Shown here: piece after piece, positions 35,651 through 45,039 of the stretch
Layout: each line of letters opens with the position of its first letter
How positions within the stretch are numbered: the first letter of the stretch is position 1
Assembly (NCBI RefSeq): GCF_003850345.1
Contig: NZ_CP027707.1
Coordinates: 868,001-932,000, forward strand
Origin: Pseudomonas chlororaphis subsp. piscium
Lineage (GTDB): Bacteria; Pseudomonadota; Gammaproteobacteria; Pseudomonadales; Pseudomonadaceae
DNA: 64,000 bases
Direction: 5' to 3'
Position numbers and translations under genes: made by a program
The notes under the pieces: model-generated
Told to the model about the DNA's origin: nothing
What the model saw: the letters and a program-made list of their open reading frames with translations, nothing else
Databases searched by the model: none

Positions 35651-36727
35651 ATGAAAACCCTCAAGGGACCGAGCCTGCACCTGGCTCAATTCAGTGACGC
35701 GGCAGCGCCATTCAATACCCTGCCCGCGATTGCCGCCTGGGCGGCGGGGCTGGGGTTCAAGGCGCTGCAAGTACCGGCCTGGGATGAGCGCCTGTTTGAC
35801 GTTCGCCTGGCGGCCAGCAGCCAGGATTATTGCGATGAGGTCAGCGGCACCCTGGCCGAACATGGCCTGGTGATCAGCGAACTGACCACCCACCTGTTCG
35901 GCCAGTTGGTGGCCGTGCATCCCGCCTACGACACCCTGTGCGACGGCTTCGCCCCGGCGGCCCTGCGGGGCGACAGTGGCGCCAAGACCCAGTGGGCCCT
36001 CGAACAGCTGAAGCTGTCCGCCAAGGCGTCTCGCCGGCTGGGCCTCAGCGATATGGGGACCTTTTCCGGCTCGTTCGCCTGGCCCTATTTCTTTCCCTTT
36101 CCACAGCGTCCGGAAGGCCTGGTCGACTCGGCGTTCAATGAGCTGGCCAAGCGCTGGCTGCCGATTCTCGACGCCTGTGACGAGCAGGGGGTGAACCTGT
36201 GCTATGAGATCCACCCGGGCGAGGACCTGCATGACGGCGTGACCTTCGAGATGTTCCTGGAGCGGGTCGGCAACCATCCGCGCTGCAAGATGCTCTTCGA
36301 CCCCAGCCATTTTGTCCTGCAGCAGCTCGACTACCTGGACTACCTGGATATCTACCACGAGTTCATTCGCATGTTTCATGTGAAGGATGCCGAGTTCAAT
36401 CCCAGCGGCCGCCAGGGCATTTACGGTGGTTATCAGCCCTGGGCCGACCGGGCCGGGCGGTTCCGTTCGCTGGGCGACGGGCAGGTGGATTTCAAGGGGA
36501 TCTTTTCCAAGCTGGCGCTCTATGACTATGCCGGCTGGGCGACCCTGGAGTGGGAGTGCTGCCTGAAGGACCAGGAACAGGGCGCGCGCGAGGGCGTGGC
36601 CTTTATCAACCAGCACATCATCCAGGTGACGGACAAAGTCTTCGACGACTTCGCCGGCGCGCCGGTGGACCAGAGCCAGATCAACCGGCTGCTGGGCATT
36701 ACTCAACCCTCTCTGCAAGGACGCTGA
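35651..36727 (+). CDS. Sugar-phosphate isomerase/epimerase-like protein (xylose-isomerase-like TIM barrel)
   Basis: 358 residues from MKTLKGPSLHLAQFSDAAAP, with AGGAGG eight bases upstream. Metal-site-type acidic and His residues of the AP-endonuclease-2/xylose-isomerase fold are visible in NLCYEIHPGEDLHDG, MLFDPSHFVLQQLD, RMFHVKDAEF and TLEWECCLKDQE. Reaction and substrate are not known. It is coupled to the hydrolase gene 2 bp downstream and under TetR control, so together they look like a small catabolic unit. Confidence 0.8.
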   Translation: MKTLKGPSLHLAQFSDAAAPFNTLPAIAAWAAGLGFKALQVPAWDERLFDVRLAASSQDYCDEVSGTLAEHGLVISELTTHLFGQLVAVHPAYDTLCDGFAPAALRGDSGAKTQWALEQLKLSAKASRRLGLSDMGTFSGSFAWPYFFPFPQRPEGLVDSAFNELAKRWLPILDACDEQGVNLCYEIHPGEDLHDGVTFEMFLERVGNHPRCKMLFDPSHFVLQQLDYLDYLDIYHEFIRMFHVKDAEFNPSGRQGIYGGYQPWADRAGRFRSLGDGQVDFKGIFSKLALYDYAGWATLEWECCLKDQEQGAREGVAFINQHIIQVTDKVFDDFAGAPVDQSQINRLLGITQPSLQGR

Positions 36728-36729
36728 CC

Positions 36730-37611
36730 ATGGATCTTTTCGAGCAGCAGGCGTTTGCCGGGCGTGACTACCGCCATGGCTACGTACAGGTGGACGGCGG
36801 GCGCATTCACTATGTCAGTGAGGGCCAGGGCCGGCCTGTGCTGTTGATCCCCGGATGGCCGCAAACCTGGTTCACCTGGCGCCATGTCATGCAGGCGCTG
36901 GCCGGGCAGGGTTATCGGGCGATCGCGGTCGACCTGCCTGGCATGGGCTTGTCCGATCGCCCCGAGCAGGGCTACGACACCGGCACCACGGCGTCTCGCC
37001 TGCATGCCCTGATGCTGGAGCTGGGGTACGGCCAGTACTCGGTGGTGGGGCATGACGTCGGCATGTGGGTGGCCTACGCCTTGGCCTGCGACTATCCGCA
37101 GGCGGTGGCGAAACTGGCCCTGACGGAAGCGGTGATTCCCGGCCTGGCCGAGGCGCCGGTGATCTTCGCGCCGCCAGGGCAGAACATCTTTCTCTGGCAC
37201 TTCATGTTCAACCAGCTGCAGGACCTGCCGGAAATGCTGATCGCCGGGCGCGAGGCGCAATACCTGGCCTACATGTTCGAAAAGTGGTCGGTGCATCAGG
37301 AGCGGGTCGCGGTCGAGACCTATGTCAAAGCCTACTCGGTGCCCGGTGGGCTGCGGGGCGGGTTCGCCTATTACCGGGCCATCCCCGAGAGCATCCGGCA
37401 GAACCGCGAGCGCGCCCGCCGTCCGTTGGAAATGCCGGTCCTGGCCATTGGCGCCGAACATGCCACCCACGATGCGCCGCTGCTGACGATGAAGGGCAAC
37501 GCGCTGAATCTTCAGGGGGCGATAGTGCCGGGGTGTGGTCACTTCATCACCGAGGAGGCGCCCGAGGCCTTTATTGCTCATCTGCTGCCGTTTCTTCGGC
37601 AGGAGGACTGA
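36730..37611 (+). CDS. Alpha/beta hydrolase, epoxide-hydrolase/dehalogenase type
   Basis: 293 residues from MDLFEQQAFAGRDYRHGYVQ. The oxyanion motif LLIPGWPQTWF (HGxP-like with Gly) and the nucleophile elbow VVGHDVGMW, where Asp replaces Ser, indicate an epoxide hydrolase or haloacid-type dehalogenase. The catalytic His lies in GCGHFITEEAPE. It follows the isomerase gene by 2 bp. The substrate is unknown. Confidence 0.82.
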   Translation: MDLFEQQAFAGRDYRHGYVQVDGGRIHYVSEGQGRPVLLIPGWPQTWFTWRHVMQALAGQGYRAIAVDLPGMGLSDRPEQGYDTGTTASRLHALMLELGYGQYSVVGHDVGMWVAYALACDYPQAVAKLALTEAVIPGLAEAPVIFAPPGQNIFLWHFMFNQLQDLPEMLIAGREAQYLAYMFEKWSVHQERVAVETYVKAYSVPGGLRGGFAYYRAIPESIRQNRERARRPLEMPVLAIGAEHATHDAPLLTMKGNALNLQGAIVPGCGHFITEEAPEAFIAHLLPFLRQED

Positions 37612-37775
37612 GTACGCCAGGCTGAGTGGGGCGTCAGCCTGTCTTTGCGAGTAGGGCTGATGGAAGGGCCGGGATTTTTTTGCGGCCTGTTCAGGGATGG
37701 TTCAGGGCCTGCGGCTGCAACATGGCAGCCGGCATGCCCAAGCCTTCGGGCAATGCACCCTCTGACGGATCAACC

Positions 37776-39413
37776 ATGGACCACCACCGCATTCGCATCG
37801 AGATGTTGGGCGTCTTTCTGCTCGCTTTGTTCCTGTTCACGTTCGGCATCTGGGACCAGCCAGCGCAAGGCTTCGACGGGCGCTGGTGGTTGTTCCTGCA
37901 GGAGATGTTCCGCCACGGCGCGAGCCTGTTTCCCACCACCTACGGCGAGCCTTACCCGGACTATCCGGGCACCGCCACCTTGTTCAGCTATGGCTTTGCC
38001 CAGCTGTTCGGTGCGCCCAACCAACTGGCCAATATCCTGCCCACGGCGCTGGCTTCGGCCGGGGTGTTGGCGCTGCTGTACCGGCTGCTGGCGCCCTTGG
38101 ATCGAAGCTGGGCGCTGCTGGCGGTGCTGCTGACGGCGCTGACCACTCAGTTGCTGGAGAAGTCGCGCTCGGTGTGCCTGGACCAGATGGTTTCGTTGCT
38201 CTGCCTGGGCTGTTTTTACCTGCTGCACAGCGGCGAGCAGATGGGCTCTAAATGGCGGCAGTACGCGATTTTCCCGTTGTTCGTTATTGCCTTCGCCATC
38301 CGTGGCCCCCTGGGGCTGATCGAGGTCTGCGGCGTGGCCTGCACCTATTGGGCGCTCGGCCGTTACCGTTCCCGGGACGACGCCTGGCGGCTGGCGAGAA
38401 AGGTGATCGTCCACGGGGTGATCGGCCTGCTCCTGCTGGCCGCCTGCTGGTGGCTGCTGATGCAGCTGGCGCAGTTCAGCGGTGGCGAAGCCTTCGCCCG
38501 GCAGGTCTACCAGATGCAGGTGAGCGGGCGCCTCGATGAAAGCGGCGAGCCGTTCTACTTCTACTTTCAGCTCAGCCTCTACCGTTACTTCCCCGTGGTG
38601 CCGCTGGCGCTGGCGACCCTGTTCGTCCTGCGCCGGCAATGGTCCGCGCGGCATGCGGACGATCAGCTGCAACTGCTGGTGCGCCTGGGGGCCTGTGGAT
38701 TGATGATCCTGCTGGGCCTGTCGGTGCCGCACTTCAAGCGCGCTTATTACATCCTGCCCATGGTGCCGATGTTCGCGGCGGTGGCGGCTTACGGCCTGCT
38801 CAAGCCGCAGTGTTGGCTGGTTGGGGCGCGGCGGTTTTATCTCGGTCTGGTCGCGCTGTTGCCGGGGCTGTGTGTCGTGGTACTGCTGGTCTGTCGGCAC
38901 AGCTGGCAGAAGCACGGTTATTGGCCGGCGCTTTCATTGCCGCTGATGATCGCGGTCTTTCTCGGTTTGCAGATGTTGGCGCTGTACTGCTGGCGAACCA
39001 CTCGCGACTTGCCGGGACGGCGCCTGGTGCTGCTCAGCCTGTTGGCCCTGGCGGCGCAATGGTGGCTGCTGGTGAAGGTGATCGAACCGGCCAAGGACCT
39101 GCAATTCGACACTCGGGGTTTTGTCAGGCAGGTCGAGCAACTGCGTGGGGAGGACCGCGGAACCCTGGTGTTTCTCAACCTGGGCAAAGACACCTGGGCG
39201 GTGCGCTACATGATGAACCTGGACCACGACGAGCAGCCGCGGTTTATCAGCAAGGACGATCTGTCGCCGCTGGCGTCGTTGCCGCGTCCGGCCTGGGTGA
39301 TCCTGGCGCGCAAGGATCAGGCGTTATTGGCGGGGACTGCATTGGAGCAGGCGACCCCGGTGTTCGAGGGGCGCTTGAATAACAATCCCTGCCTGGTGTT
39401 CCAGCTCCAGTGA
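37776..39413 (+). CDS. ArnT-like membrane glycosyltransferase, second paralogue
   Basis: 545 residues from MDHHRIRIEMLGVFLLALFL with about eleven membrane segments. The first large periplasmic loop has DQPAQGFDGRWWLFLQEM, an acidic-rich variant of the GT39/GT83 loop (DxxE-like position occupied by FDGR). The C-terminal soluble domain (EPAKDLQFDTRGFVRQVEQL) resembles ArnT-related proteins. Donor and acceptor are unknown. It is unrelated in position to the ArnT-like gene at 25633. A longer start 50 codons upstream is rejected as non-coding in character. Confidence 0.75.
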   Translation: MDHHRIRIEMLGVFLLALFLFTFGIWDQPAQGFDGRWWLFLQEMFRHGASLFPTTYGEPYPDYPGTATLFSYGFAQLFGAPNQLANILPTALASAGVLALLYRLLAPLDRSWALLAVLLTALTTQLLEKSRSVCLDQMVSLLCLGCFYLLHSGEQMGSKWRQYAIFPLFVIAFAIRGPLGLIEVCGVACTYWALGRYRSRDDAWRLARKVIVHGVIGLLLLAACWWLLMQLAQFSGGEAFARQVYQMQVSGRLDESGEPFYFYFQLSLYRYFPVVPLALATLFVLRRQWSARHADDQLQLLVRLGACGLMILLGLSVPHFKRAYYILPMVPMFAAVAAYGLLKPQCWLVGARRFYLGLVALLPGLCVVVLLVCRHSWQKHGYWPALSLPLMIAVFLGLQMLALYCWRTTRDLPGRRLVLLSLLALAAQWWLLVKVIEPAKDLQFDTRGFVRQVEQLRGEDRGTLVFLNLGKDTWAVRYMMNLDHDEQPRFISKDDLSPLASLPRPAWVILARKDQALLAGTALEQATPVFEGRLNNNPCLVFQLQ

Positions 39414-39449
39414 GGCCAGCCCTGAGGTGGGGCTGGCCGAGGGGTTGGA

Positions 39450-40550
39450 TCATTTATCCGACTTGATGCTGGTCCAGACCCGGGTCCGCACCCGCTCCAG
39501 CTTTTGCGGCAGCGGCTGCACCACATAGAGCTTCTTCAGCGCCTCGCTGGTGGGCGTCAGGTCGGTGTTGCCGGTGATGGCCTTGTCGATCAGCGCGATC
39601 GAGTCCTTGTTGGCGTTGGGATAGCCGAGGAAGTCACTGATGGGCGCGATGACTTTCGGGTCCAGCAGGGTGTTGAGGAACTCGTGGGCCTCGGCGACAT
39701 TCTTCGCGCTCTTGGGAATGGCGAAGGTGTCGAACCAGATCGGCGCGCCTTCCTTGGGCAGGCGCCAGTCCACCACCACGCCGTTGCCGGCCTCTTTGGC
39801 GCGATTGCCGAACTGGTAGAAACTGCCGGAGTAACCGATGGCCACGCAGATGTCGCCGTTGGCGATATCGGTCATGTACTTGGCCGAGTTGAAGTAGGTG
39901 ACGTAGGGGCGGATTTTCAGCATCAGCTCCTTGGCTTTTTCGTAGTCCTGCGGGTTCTGGCTGTTGGGGTCCAGCCCCAGGTAATGCAGGGCCAGCGGCA
40001 GGATTTCCGACGGCGAGTCGAGCATGGCCACGCCGCAGGATTTGAGCTTCTCCATGTTCTCGGGCCTGAACACCAGGTCCCAGCTGTCCACCGGCGCGTT
40101 GTCGCCCAGCGCTGCCTTGACCTTGGCCGGGTTGAAGCCGATCAGCACCGTGCCGTACATGTAGGGCACGCCGTACTGGTTGCCCGGGTCGTTGCTGTCC
40201 AGCAGCTTGAGCAGCGCCGGGTCCTGGTGCTGCCAGTTGGGCAGCTTGGACTTGTCGAGCTTCTGGAATACCCCGGCCTTGATCTGGGTATCGAGGAACT
40301 GGTTCGACGGCACCACCAGGTCATAGCCGGAGTTGCCGGTCAGCAGCTTGGCTTCCAGGGACTCGTTGGTGTCGAAGGTGTCCCAGGTGACCTTGATCCC
40401 GCTGTTCTTGGCGAAGTCCTTGGGCACCGACGGCAGGATGTAGTCGGCCCAGTTGTACACCCGCAGCTCGCGCTGCTCGGCCTGCGCCGCGGCGGCCAGC
40501 AGCGACAGCCCACAAACGGTGGCACTCAGTATGCGTTTCATAGTGGCCAT
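39450..40550 (-). CDS. Polyamine ABC transporter substrate-binding protein (PotF/SpuD-like)
   Basis: About 363-366 residues with a signal peptide (MKRILSATVCGLSLLAAAAQA) and the polyamine-binding signature RVYNWADYILPSVPKDFA, with YDLVVPSNQFLDTQIKAGVF following. The GGGGA element fits the ATG at 40550 better than the one three codons later. No ATPase or permease genes lie next to it, so it is an orphan binding protein. Putrescine/spermidine or a related amine is the likely ligand. Confidence 0.88.
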   Translation of the reverse strand: MATMKRILSATVCGLSLLAAAAQAEQRELRVYNWADYILPSVPKDFAKNSGIKVTWDTFDTNESLEAKLLTGNSGYDLVVPSNQFLDTQIKAGVFQKLDKSKLPNWQHQDPALLKLLDSNDPGNQYGVPYMYGTVLIGFNPAKVKAALGDNAPVDSWDLVFRPENMEKLKSCGVAMLDSPSEILPLALHYLGLDPNSQNPQDYEKAKELMLKIRPYVTYFNSAKYMTDIANGDICVAIGYSGSFYQFGNRAKEAGNGVVVDWRLPKEGAPIWFDTFAIPKSAKNVAEAHEFLNTLLDPKVIAPISDFLGYPNANKDSIALIDKAITGNTDLTPTSEALKKLYVVQPLPQKLERVRTRVWTSIKSDK

Positions 40551-40795
40551 GAATTTTTTCCCCAGCGTGGCGATGGTTTTTATGTTCTGTACGCGGCAGG
40601 CGGTCCTTTAAAAGGGCAAAGGACAAAGAGGGTCAAGGTTCACAAGGGCGGTTCTGGTGACAGCCTGGGTCACTGAGCCAGCGGTCCGGGTTCGATTCTT
40701 GCCGACGGCCCCTGGGATTCACAGCACGGGGTTGGCCAAAAGGGGATCGTAATGGCCATTGATCGTGTCCGGGGCGGGTATCGATGTTTATCGGG

Positions 40796-41701
40796 TCAGG
40801 CAATGAAGCCGGGTAGCTGCGGTACCCGTTCGGCCAGATATTCCATGAGCAAGCGCACGCGTAGGGGCCGGTAGCGGCGCTCGGGGTAGATCAGGAAGGC
40901 CTCGTTGGGTGGCCCGCTCCAGTCGGGCAGGACCCGCACCAGCTGCCCGCTTTCCAGCAGGTCGCTGACCAGCCAGGCCGGGGTGATACAGAGCCCGGCA
41001 CCTTGCAGTACGCCGTCGCGAATGGCCAATGAGCTGTTGCTCCGGTAGCGCCCTTGGGCGGTGACGCTGACCTTTTCGCCGCTCGGGCCGCTCAGCTCCA
41101 GGCGGTCGCCCGCCGCCAGCCAGGCGAAGCGCAGGAAGTTGTGTGCGCTCAGGTCGGCCGGGCTGTTCAAGGGCGCATGCTGGCGCAGGTACTCCGGCGC
41201 CGCCACCAGGTAGCGTGGCGACGTTGCGATGCGCCGGGCGATGGCGTTTGGCGGCAAGTCACCACCGAGACGCAGAGCCAGGTCGACGTTCTCCTCGGTG
41301 AGGTCGACGAAGCGATCGTTGAGGATCAGCTCCACCTCGATGTCCGGGTATTGCGCCATGAACGCCAGCAGCAATGCATTCAGGTGTAACACCCCCAGGC
41401 TCACCGGCACATTGACCCGCAGCACGCCCTCGGGGCGCTCGGTCAGGCCGCGTACTTCGGCCACTGCTTCGCTATATTCCTCCAGCACGGCTTTCGCCCG
41501 CTCGTAGAAACGCTTGCCTTGTTCGGTGGGCGTTAGCCCGCTGGTGCCGCGGGTGAGCAGGCGGGTACCCAACTGCTTTTCCAGGGCCGCCACCAGCTTG
41601 CTGACGGTGGGTTGCGTGCTGCCCAGCTCCCGGGCGGCGGAGGAAAGGCTGCCCAGCTCGACGGCGCGGACGAAGCAGTGCATCGCTTTGAGGCTGTCCA
41701 T
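40796..41701 (-). CDS. LysR-family transcriptional regulator
   Basis: 301 residues from MDSLKAMHCFVRAVELGSLS with a clear helix-turn-helix (SLSSAARELGSTQPTVSKLV) and an effector domain of the CrgA type. It is divergent from the SGNH hydrolase (110 bp between start codons), which is the likely target. The 245 bp to the upstream PotF-like gene hold no gene. Confidence 0.87.
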   Translation of the reverse strand: MDSLKAMHCFVRAVELGSLSSAARELGSTQPTVSKLVAALEKQLGTRLLTRGTSGLTPTEQGKRFYERAKAVLEEYSEAVAEVRGLTERPEGVLRVNVPVSLGVLHLNALLLAFMAQYPDIEVELILNDRFVDLTEENVDLALRLGGDLPPNAIARRIATSPRYLVAAPEYLRQHAPLNSPADLSAHNFLRFAWLAAGDRLELSGPSGEKVSVTAQGRYRSNSSLAIRDGVLQGAGLCITPAWLVSDLLESGQLVRVLPDWSGPPNEAFLIYPERRYRPLRVRLLMEYLAERVPQLPGFIA

Positions 41702-41811
41702 GGGGTATTCGATATCGGAATGGGCTGTATGAAGTTATGCCTTCTATCACGGTTATTTCGAATGGGGCAATCTGGCTCGCCTCAGCCTTACTGCGTCAAG
41801 GAGCTACCCGG

Positions 41812-43038
41812 ATGAAAGCCCTGCACTCAAGATTTTCCCTACCACTGATAGTCACGGCCCTGCTTGCCGCAGGTCCTGCCCTGGCCCAGGACAACTGGCT
41901 CACCACCTGGATGGCCAGCCCGCAACCGACCTGGGGCAACGAGTTGCCGCTGCCCACGCGGATTCCCGAGGCCCTGGCCGACAGCACTATTCACCAGAAG
42001 CTGCGCGTCAGCGTTGGTGGCAGCCAGGTACGGGTGGTGGTTTCCAACGAGTATGGCCAGCAGCCACTGCTGATCGGGGCCGCGCGGGTCGCTGCCCCGG
42101 AGGGCGCCGGGCAGGTGCTGAAGTTCGGCGGCCAAGAGCAGGTCAGCCTCGCGCCGGGCGAAACCCGGACCAGTGACCCTGTGGCGCTGGCGGTATCGGA
42201 CCTGGATGAACTGGTGGTCTCGCTGTACCTGCCGCAGCGCACGCCCTTGACCACCTTCCATTGGGACGGCAAGCAAACCGCGTTTATCAGCCCGGGCAAC
42301 CAGGTCAACGCGCAGCGGCTGGAAGGCAAGGAACAGGTGGAGGCGCGGCTGTTCCTCAGCGACATCCTGGTAGACGCCCCGCTCGACAGCCGTGCGTTGG
42401 TGGTACTCGGCGACTCCATTACCGACGGCAACGGCTCGACCCTGGACAGCAACCGACGCTGGCCCGACTTCCTCGCCCAGCGCCTGGCCAGAGAGAACGT
42501 CGCGGTGCTCAACGGCGGCATATCCGGCGCCCGCCTGCTCGAAGACGGCATGGGCGCCAGTGCACTGGCGCGTTTCGAGCGCGACGTGCTGGGCAAACCC
42601 GGAGTGAAAACCGTAGTGCTGATGCTGGGCATCAACGACATCAGCTGGCCCGGCACCGCCTTCGCGCCGAACGCACCCTTGCCGTCGCTGGAAAAGCTGA
42701 TCGCCGGCTATCGACAACTGATCGACCAGACGCATCGCCACAACCTCCGCATCATCGGCACCACCCTGCTGCCCTTCGAAGGCGCCCTGCAGGGCAGCAT
42801 CATCGAGCACTACCACAGCGCCCCAAAGGAACAACTGCGCCAGGCGCTCAACCAGTGGATACGCACCAGCCAGGCATTTGATGCGGTGATCGACTTTGAT
42901 CAGATGACCCGCGATCCGCGGCATCCAACTCGGTTGTTACCGCAGATCGATTCGGGAGATCACCTGCATCCGGGGGATGCGGGTAATAAGGCGATGGCGG
43001 AGGGGGTGGAGTTGAAGGTGCTTTTTGGAGGGCGATAG
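41812..43038 (+). CDS. Secreted SGNH/GDSL-type hydrolase
   Basis: 408 residues with a signal peptide (MKALHSRFSLPLIVTALLAAGPALA). The GDSL block VVLGDSITDGNGSTLDSNR supplies the Ser nucleophile and the C-terminal SGDHLHPGDAGN block the Asp and His; GGISGARLL and LGINDI fit blocks II and III. An extra N-terminal beta domain precedes it, as in SGNH esterases acting on polysaccharide acyl groups. The substrate is not known. Divergent LysR gene. Confidence 0.88.
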   Translation: MKALHSRFSLPLIVTALLAAGPALAQDNWLTTWMASPQPTWGNELPLPTRIPEALADSTIHQKLRVSVGGSQVRVVVSNEYGQQPLLIGAARVAAPEGAGQVLKFGGQEQVSLAPGETRTSDPVALAVSDLDELVVSLYLPQRTPLTTFHWDGKQTAFISPGNQVNAQRLEGKEQVEARLFLSDILVDAPLDSRALVVLGDSITDGNGSTLDSNRRWPDFLAQRLARENVAVLNGGISGARLLEDGMGASALARFERDVLGKPGVKTVVLMLGINDISWPGTAFAPNAPLPSLEKLIAGYRQLIDQTHRHNLRIIGTTLLPFEGALQGSIIEHYHSAPKEQLRQALNQWIRTSQAFDAVIDFDQMTRDPRHPTRLLPQIDSGDHLHPGDAGNKAMAEGVELKVLFGGR

Positions 43039-43078
43039 GTGTGTGGGGGGAGAAAATGGGGGCTGTCTTGATGAAAGC

Positions 43079-43104
43079 GGGCGGCTCGGAAGCCGCCCTA
43101 TTTA
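43079..43104. terminator. Terminator hairpin between convergent genes
   Basis: GGGCGGCT-CGGA-AGCCGCCC perfect stem with short T/A flanks, between the SGNH hydrolase (+) and the DUF6124 operon (-). Confidence 0.75.
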
Positions 43105-43105
43105 C

Positions 43106-43381
43106 TTACGTCGAGAGAACCTCGGCTTGTAAACGTCGCCCGATGATATCCAGCAGGTCACAACCATCGCGCAGGGGGATCACTAACAACTGCGCCAGTT
43201 CGTTCACGGTGACTGCATTGCTTTGCAGAGTGTTGTCTGTCGCCAGTTGCTCTAGCAGTTGGGTGGCGCAACGGATGCGATAGGCCGCGTTTTCATGCAG
43301 CACGTCCAGAGGAGCTTCCGTATCGATAAGCAAGGCTGGGATCGTGCAGTCCAGGCCAGTGATGGGCATGTAGCGGACCAT
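43106..43381 (-). CDS. Small hypothetical protein downstream of DUF6124 gene
   Basis: 91 residues from MVRYMPITGLDCTIPALLID, with GGAGAAG before the ATG. It shows the helical pattern of small Pseudomonas proteins usually found next to DUF6124 genes (APLDVLHENAAYRIRCATQL, and RDGCDLLDIIGRRL near the end). Function is unknown. It is 14 bp after the DUF6124 stop, so the two form one operon behind the structured leader at 43801-43905. Confidence 0.65.
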   Translation of the reverse strand: MVRYMPITGLDCTIPALLIDTEAPLDVLHENAAYRIRCATQLLEQLATDNTLQSNAVTVNELAQLLVIPLRDGCDLLDIIGRRLQAEVLST

Positions 43382-43395
43382 GGCGTCTTCTCCAT

Positions 43396-43770
43396 TCAGG
43401 CTGCATGAGCAGGTGTTGAATGAGACGGGGCAACCTGTTCGAGAGCCCTGTTTATCAACAACTCGCTCAGCATGACGAACTGTTGGATTGCCAGAGCTTT
43501 GCTGCGCTGCTGGCCTCCGAGTCCGGCGATCAGGTCGTCGCTCAGCGCATTGAGCGAGGCAAGGTTCTCGCGGGTATGCACCAACAGCGTTTCCGTATCG
43601 ATGTTGGGTGTCAGGACAAAGAGTGAATGCGAGTCTCCGTCCTGCGCTGCTGACTTGACGTCGAGCATTGGCTGGCTGATGGCGTCCAGTTTTGAAGGTT
43701 CTGAAAACACGAGGCTCGCGAAAAAATCGGAGGCGCTGGGGCAGGGCGGATTGGGCGTGATCTTCTTCAT
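43396..43770 (-). CDS. DUF6124-like protein
   Basis: 124 residues from MKKITPNPPCPSASDFFASL. The N-terminal K-x-T-P-N-P-P start and the LFVLTPNIDTETLLVHTREN / RSKALAIQQFVMLSELLINR blocks match DUF6124 proteins as I know them. An in-frame start 16 codons upstream runs into the structured leader and is rejected. No function is established. Co-transcribed with the 43106 gene. Confidence 0.75.
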   Translation of the reverse strand: MKKITPNPPCPSASDFFASLVFSEPSKLDAISQPMLDVKSAAQDGDSHSLFVLTPNIDTETLLVHTRENLASLNALSDDLIAGLGGQQRSKALAIQQFVMLSELLINRALEQVAPSHSTPAHAA

Positions 43771-43800
43771 GGTCAAGTTCCTACACTGTCGAAAGAAGCG

Positions 43801-43905
43801 GCCACTCCCTGCTGTCAAACAGGATTGGGTGGCAGCTGTACGCGGGTTGACAGACCGGAAGTGTAGGAACCCGGCGCATCCAAGGATGCCCCACGCACAG
43901 CCGCC
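43801..43905 (-). ncRNA. Structured 5' leader, copy 2 (pseudoknot element)
   Basis: Same architecture as copy 1, on the minus strand. Helix A is 43890-43905 with 43831-43846; helix B is the CTTG-tetraloop hairpin GCATC/GATGC (about 43876-43889); helix C is CCGG/CCGG; helix D is CTGTCAA/TTGACAG (43847-43853 with 43812-43818). Helix D differs from copy 1 on both strands, CTGTCAA instead of CTGCTAA, with compensating changes. It ends about 30 bases before the DUF6124 start. Confidence 0.7.
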
Positions 43906-44229
43906 ATAGAGAACTGCGCGAGCGAAAGCATGCCGTCTTTTGGGGCGGTGCGGAAGGTTACACTTTTTTGGCCTGTCAAAGCCGGTCGCTGGTATTCGCG
44001 ACTATTTAAGGTTATCTCAGCGTTTTTAATTGCGTCAGTTCATTGAGGGCTTAAAGGCTGTAAGGAATGTCTGCTTTGTGTGTACGAAAGATTCTGGGCA
44101 ATCGTTTTTTCAAAGTCGAAAAGAAACCCAATCCTCGGAAGGAAAGATCTGCTCTGGGAATATCGGGGTGGAATTGGTTAGAAATATTAGAGCCAAAACT
44201 AAACTGATGACTCCACCAGCGCCGAAAGA

Positions 44230-44434
44230 ATGAAAAAGCTATTGATCACCACAGTGCTGGCGTTACTGGCCTTGTTCTTTATATCGGCTACTACGAAGCT
44301 CTGGAAGATGTGGCCTTGAGGAGATTCTATTTTACAAGAAACGCCCGGTCTTTCAGGCGAAGTTTTACAATATCCACGCCAATGATGGAGAGATAAGGAA
44401 AGTCGAACACCTCATAGAGGAGGAGCGAAAATAA
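44230..44434 (+). pseudogene. Probable frameshifted small membrane-anchored gene
   Basis: MKKLLITTVLALLALFF (a signal/anchor) starts at 44230 but meets a TGA after about 29 codons. Two single-frame shifts would restore YIGYYEALEDV and then EEILFYKKRPVFQAKFYNIH plus a charged tail ending IEEERK with a TAA at 44432. This looks like a decayed gene with two frameshifts. The sequence around it, 43920-45039, is AT-rich and otherwise holds only short doubtful frames. Confidence 0.4.
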
Positions 44435-44664
44435 ATCATGGACTACTACAGATATAGGTTCGGTATTGCAACTGATTTGAAAGCCCTGGGTGACGTTGAG
44501 ATGTGCAGAAAGAGATAACAGTCTGCTGGACCAGTAAAAGTGTAGGTCTTGGAAAAATTGCTGGTAGAGCGCAGGTTTGGATCGGCTGTGAGCGCGAGTT
44601 GTTTTCCACTACGGCTGTTTGTCGATGACAAAGCGGAAGACCTGACGGTCCTCCGCTCAGGTAA

Positions 44665-44841
44665 TCACTTACCTAAATAAGCTTTTACTTTGTCGACCAT
44701 GACACCAACTACCCTGACTGCATCCTTGATCTTCTCCTTTGATACACCGAAGTGATCAGACCAATAATTCAACTCATAGGGTTCATGTACGTTGATTTTT
44801 GATGAGTCCTGGGGCCGACGTTTGGTGAGATCATCTGGCAT
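44665..44841 (-). CDS. DUF3606-like small protein
   Basis: 58 residues from MPDDLTKRRPQDSSKINVHE; YELNYWSDHFGVSKEKIKDA and a C-terminal VKAYLGK fit DUF3606 proteins. These are small, probably DNA- or nucleoid-associated, of unknown function. The ATG at 44841 gives the usual family length; a longer frame start 32 codons upstream is not needed. Confidence 0.75.
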   Translation of the reverse strand: MPDDLTKRRPQDSSKINVHEPYELNYWSDHFGVSKEKIKDAVRVVGVMVDKVKAYLGK

Positions 44842-45039
44842 TTTTGTTTCTCCTTGTGTGGGTTGGTGCTGAGCAAGGAGGCTAGCAGTGCGATTCGTTG
44901 TTGCGAGGTAGAACTGAACAAAACCGATGATCGGCATCGTAGACGCCGGCGACCAAGAAGTAATCGCGTTGGTGGCGTGTCAGGCGTATGTCAGGGGAGT
45001 GACGCAGTTGGGCTGGCATGGACGAGCCAGAGCTGTTCA

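Noticed and set aside
44067..44207. 46-codon frame MSALCVRKILGNRF...
   Set aside because: Ribosome site too close to the ATG and no similarity recognised; kept out of the features.
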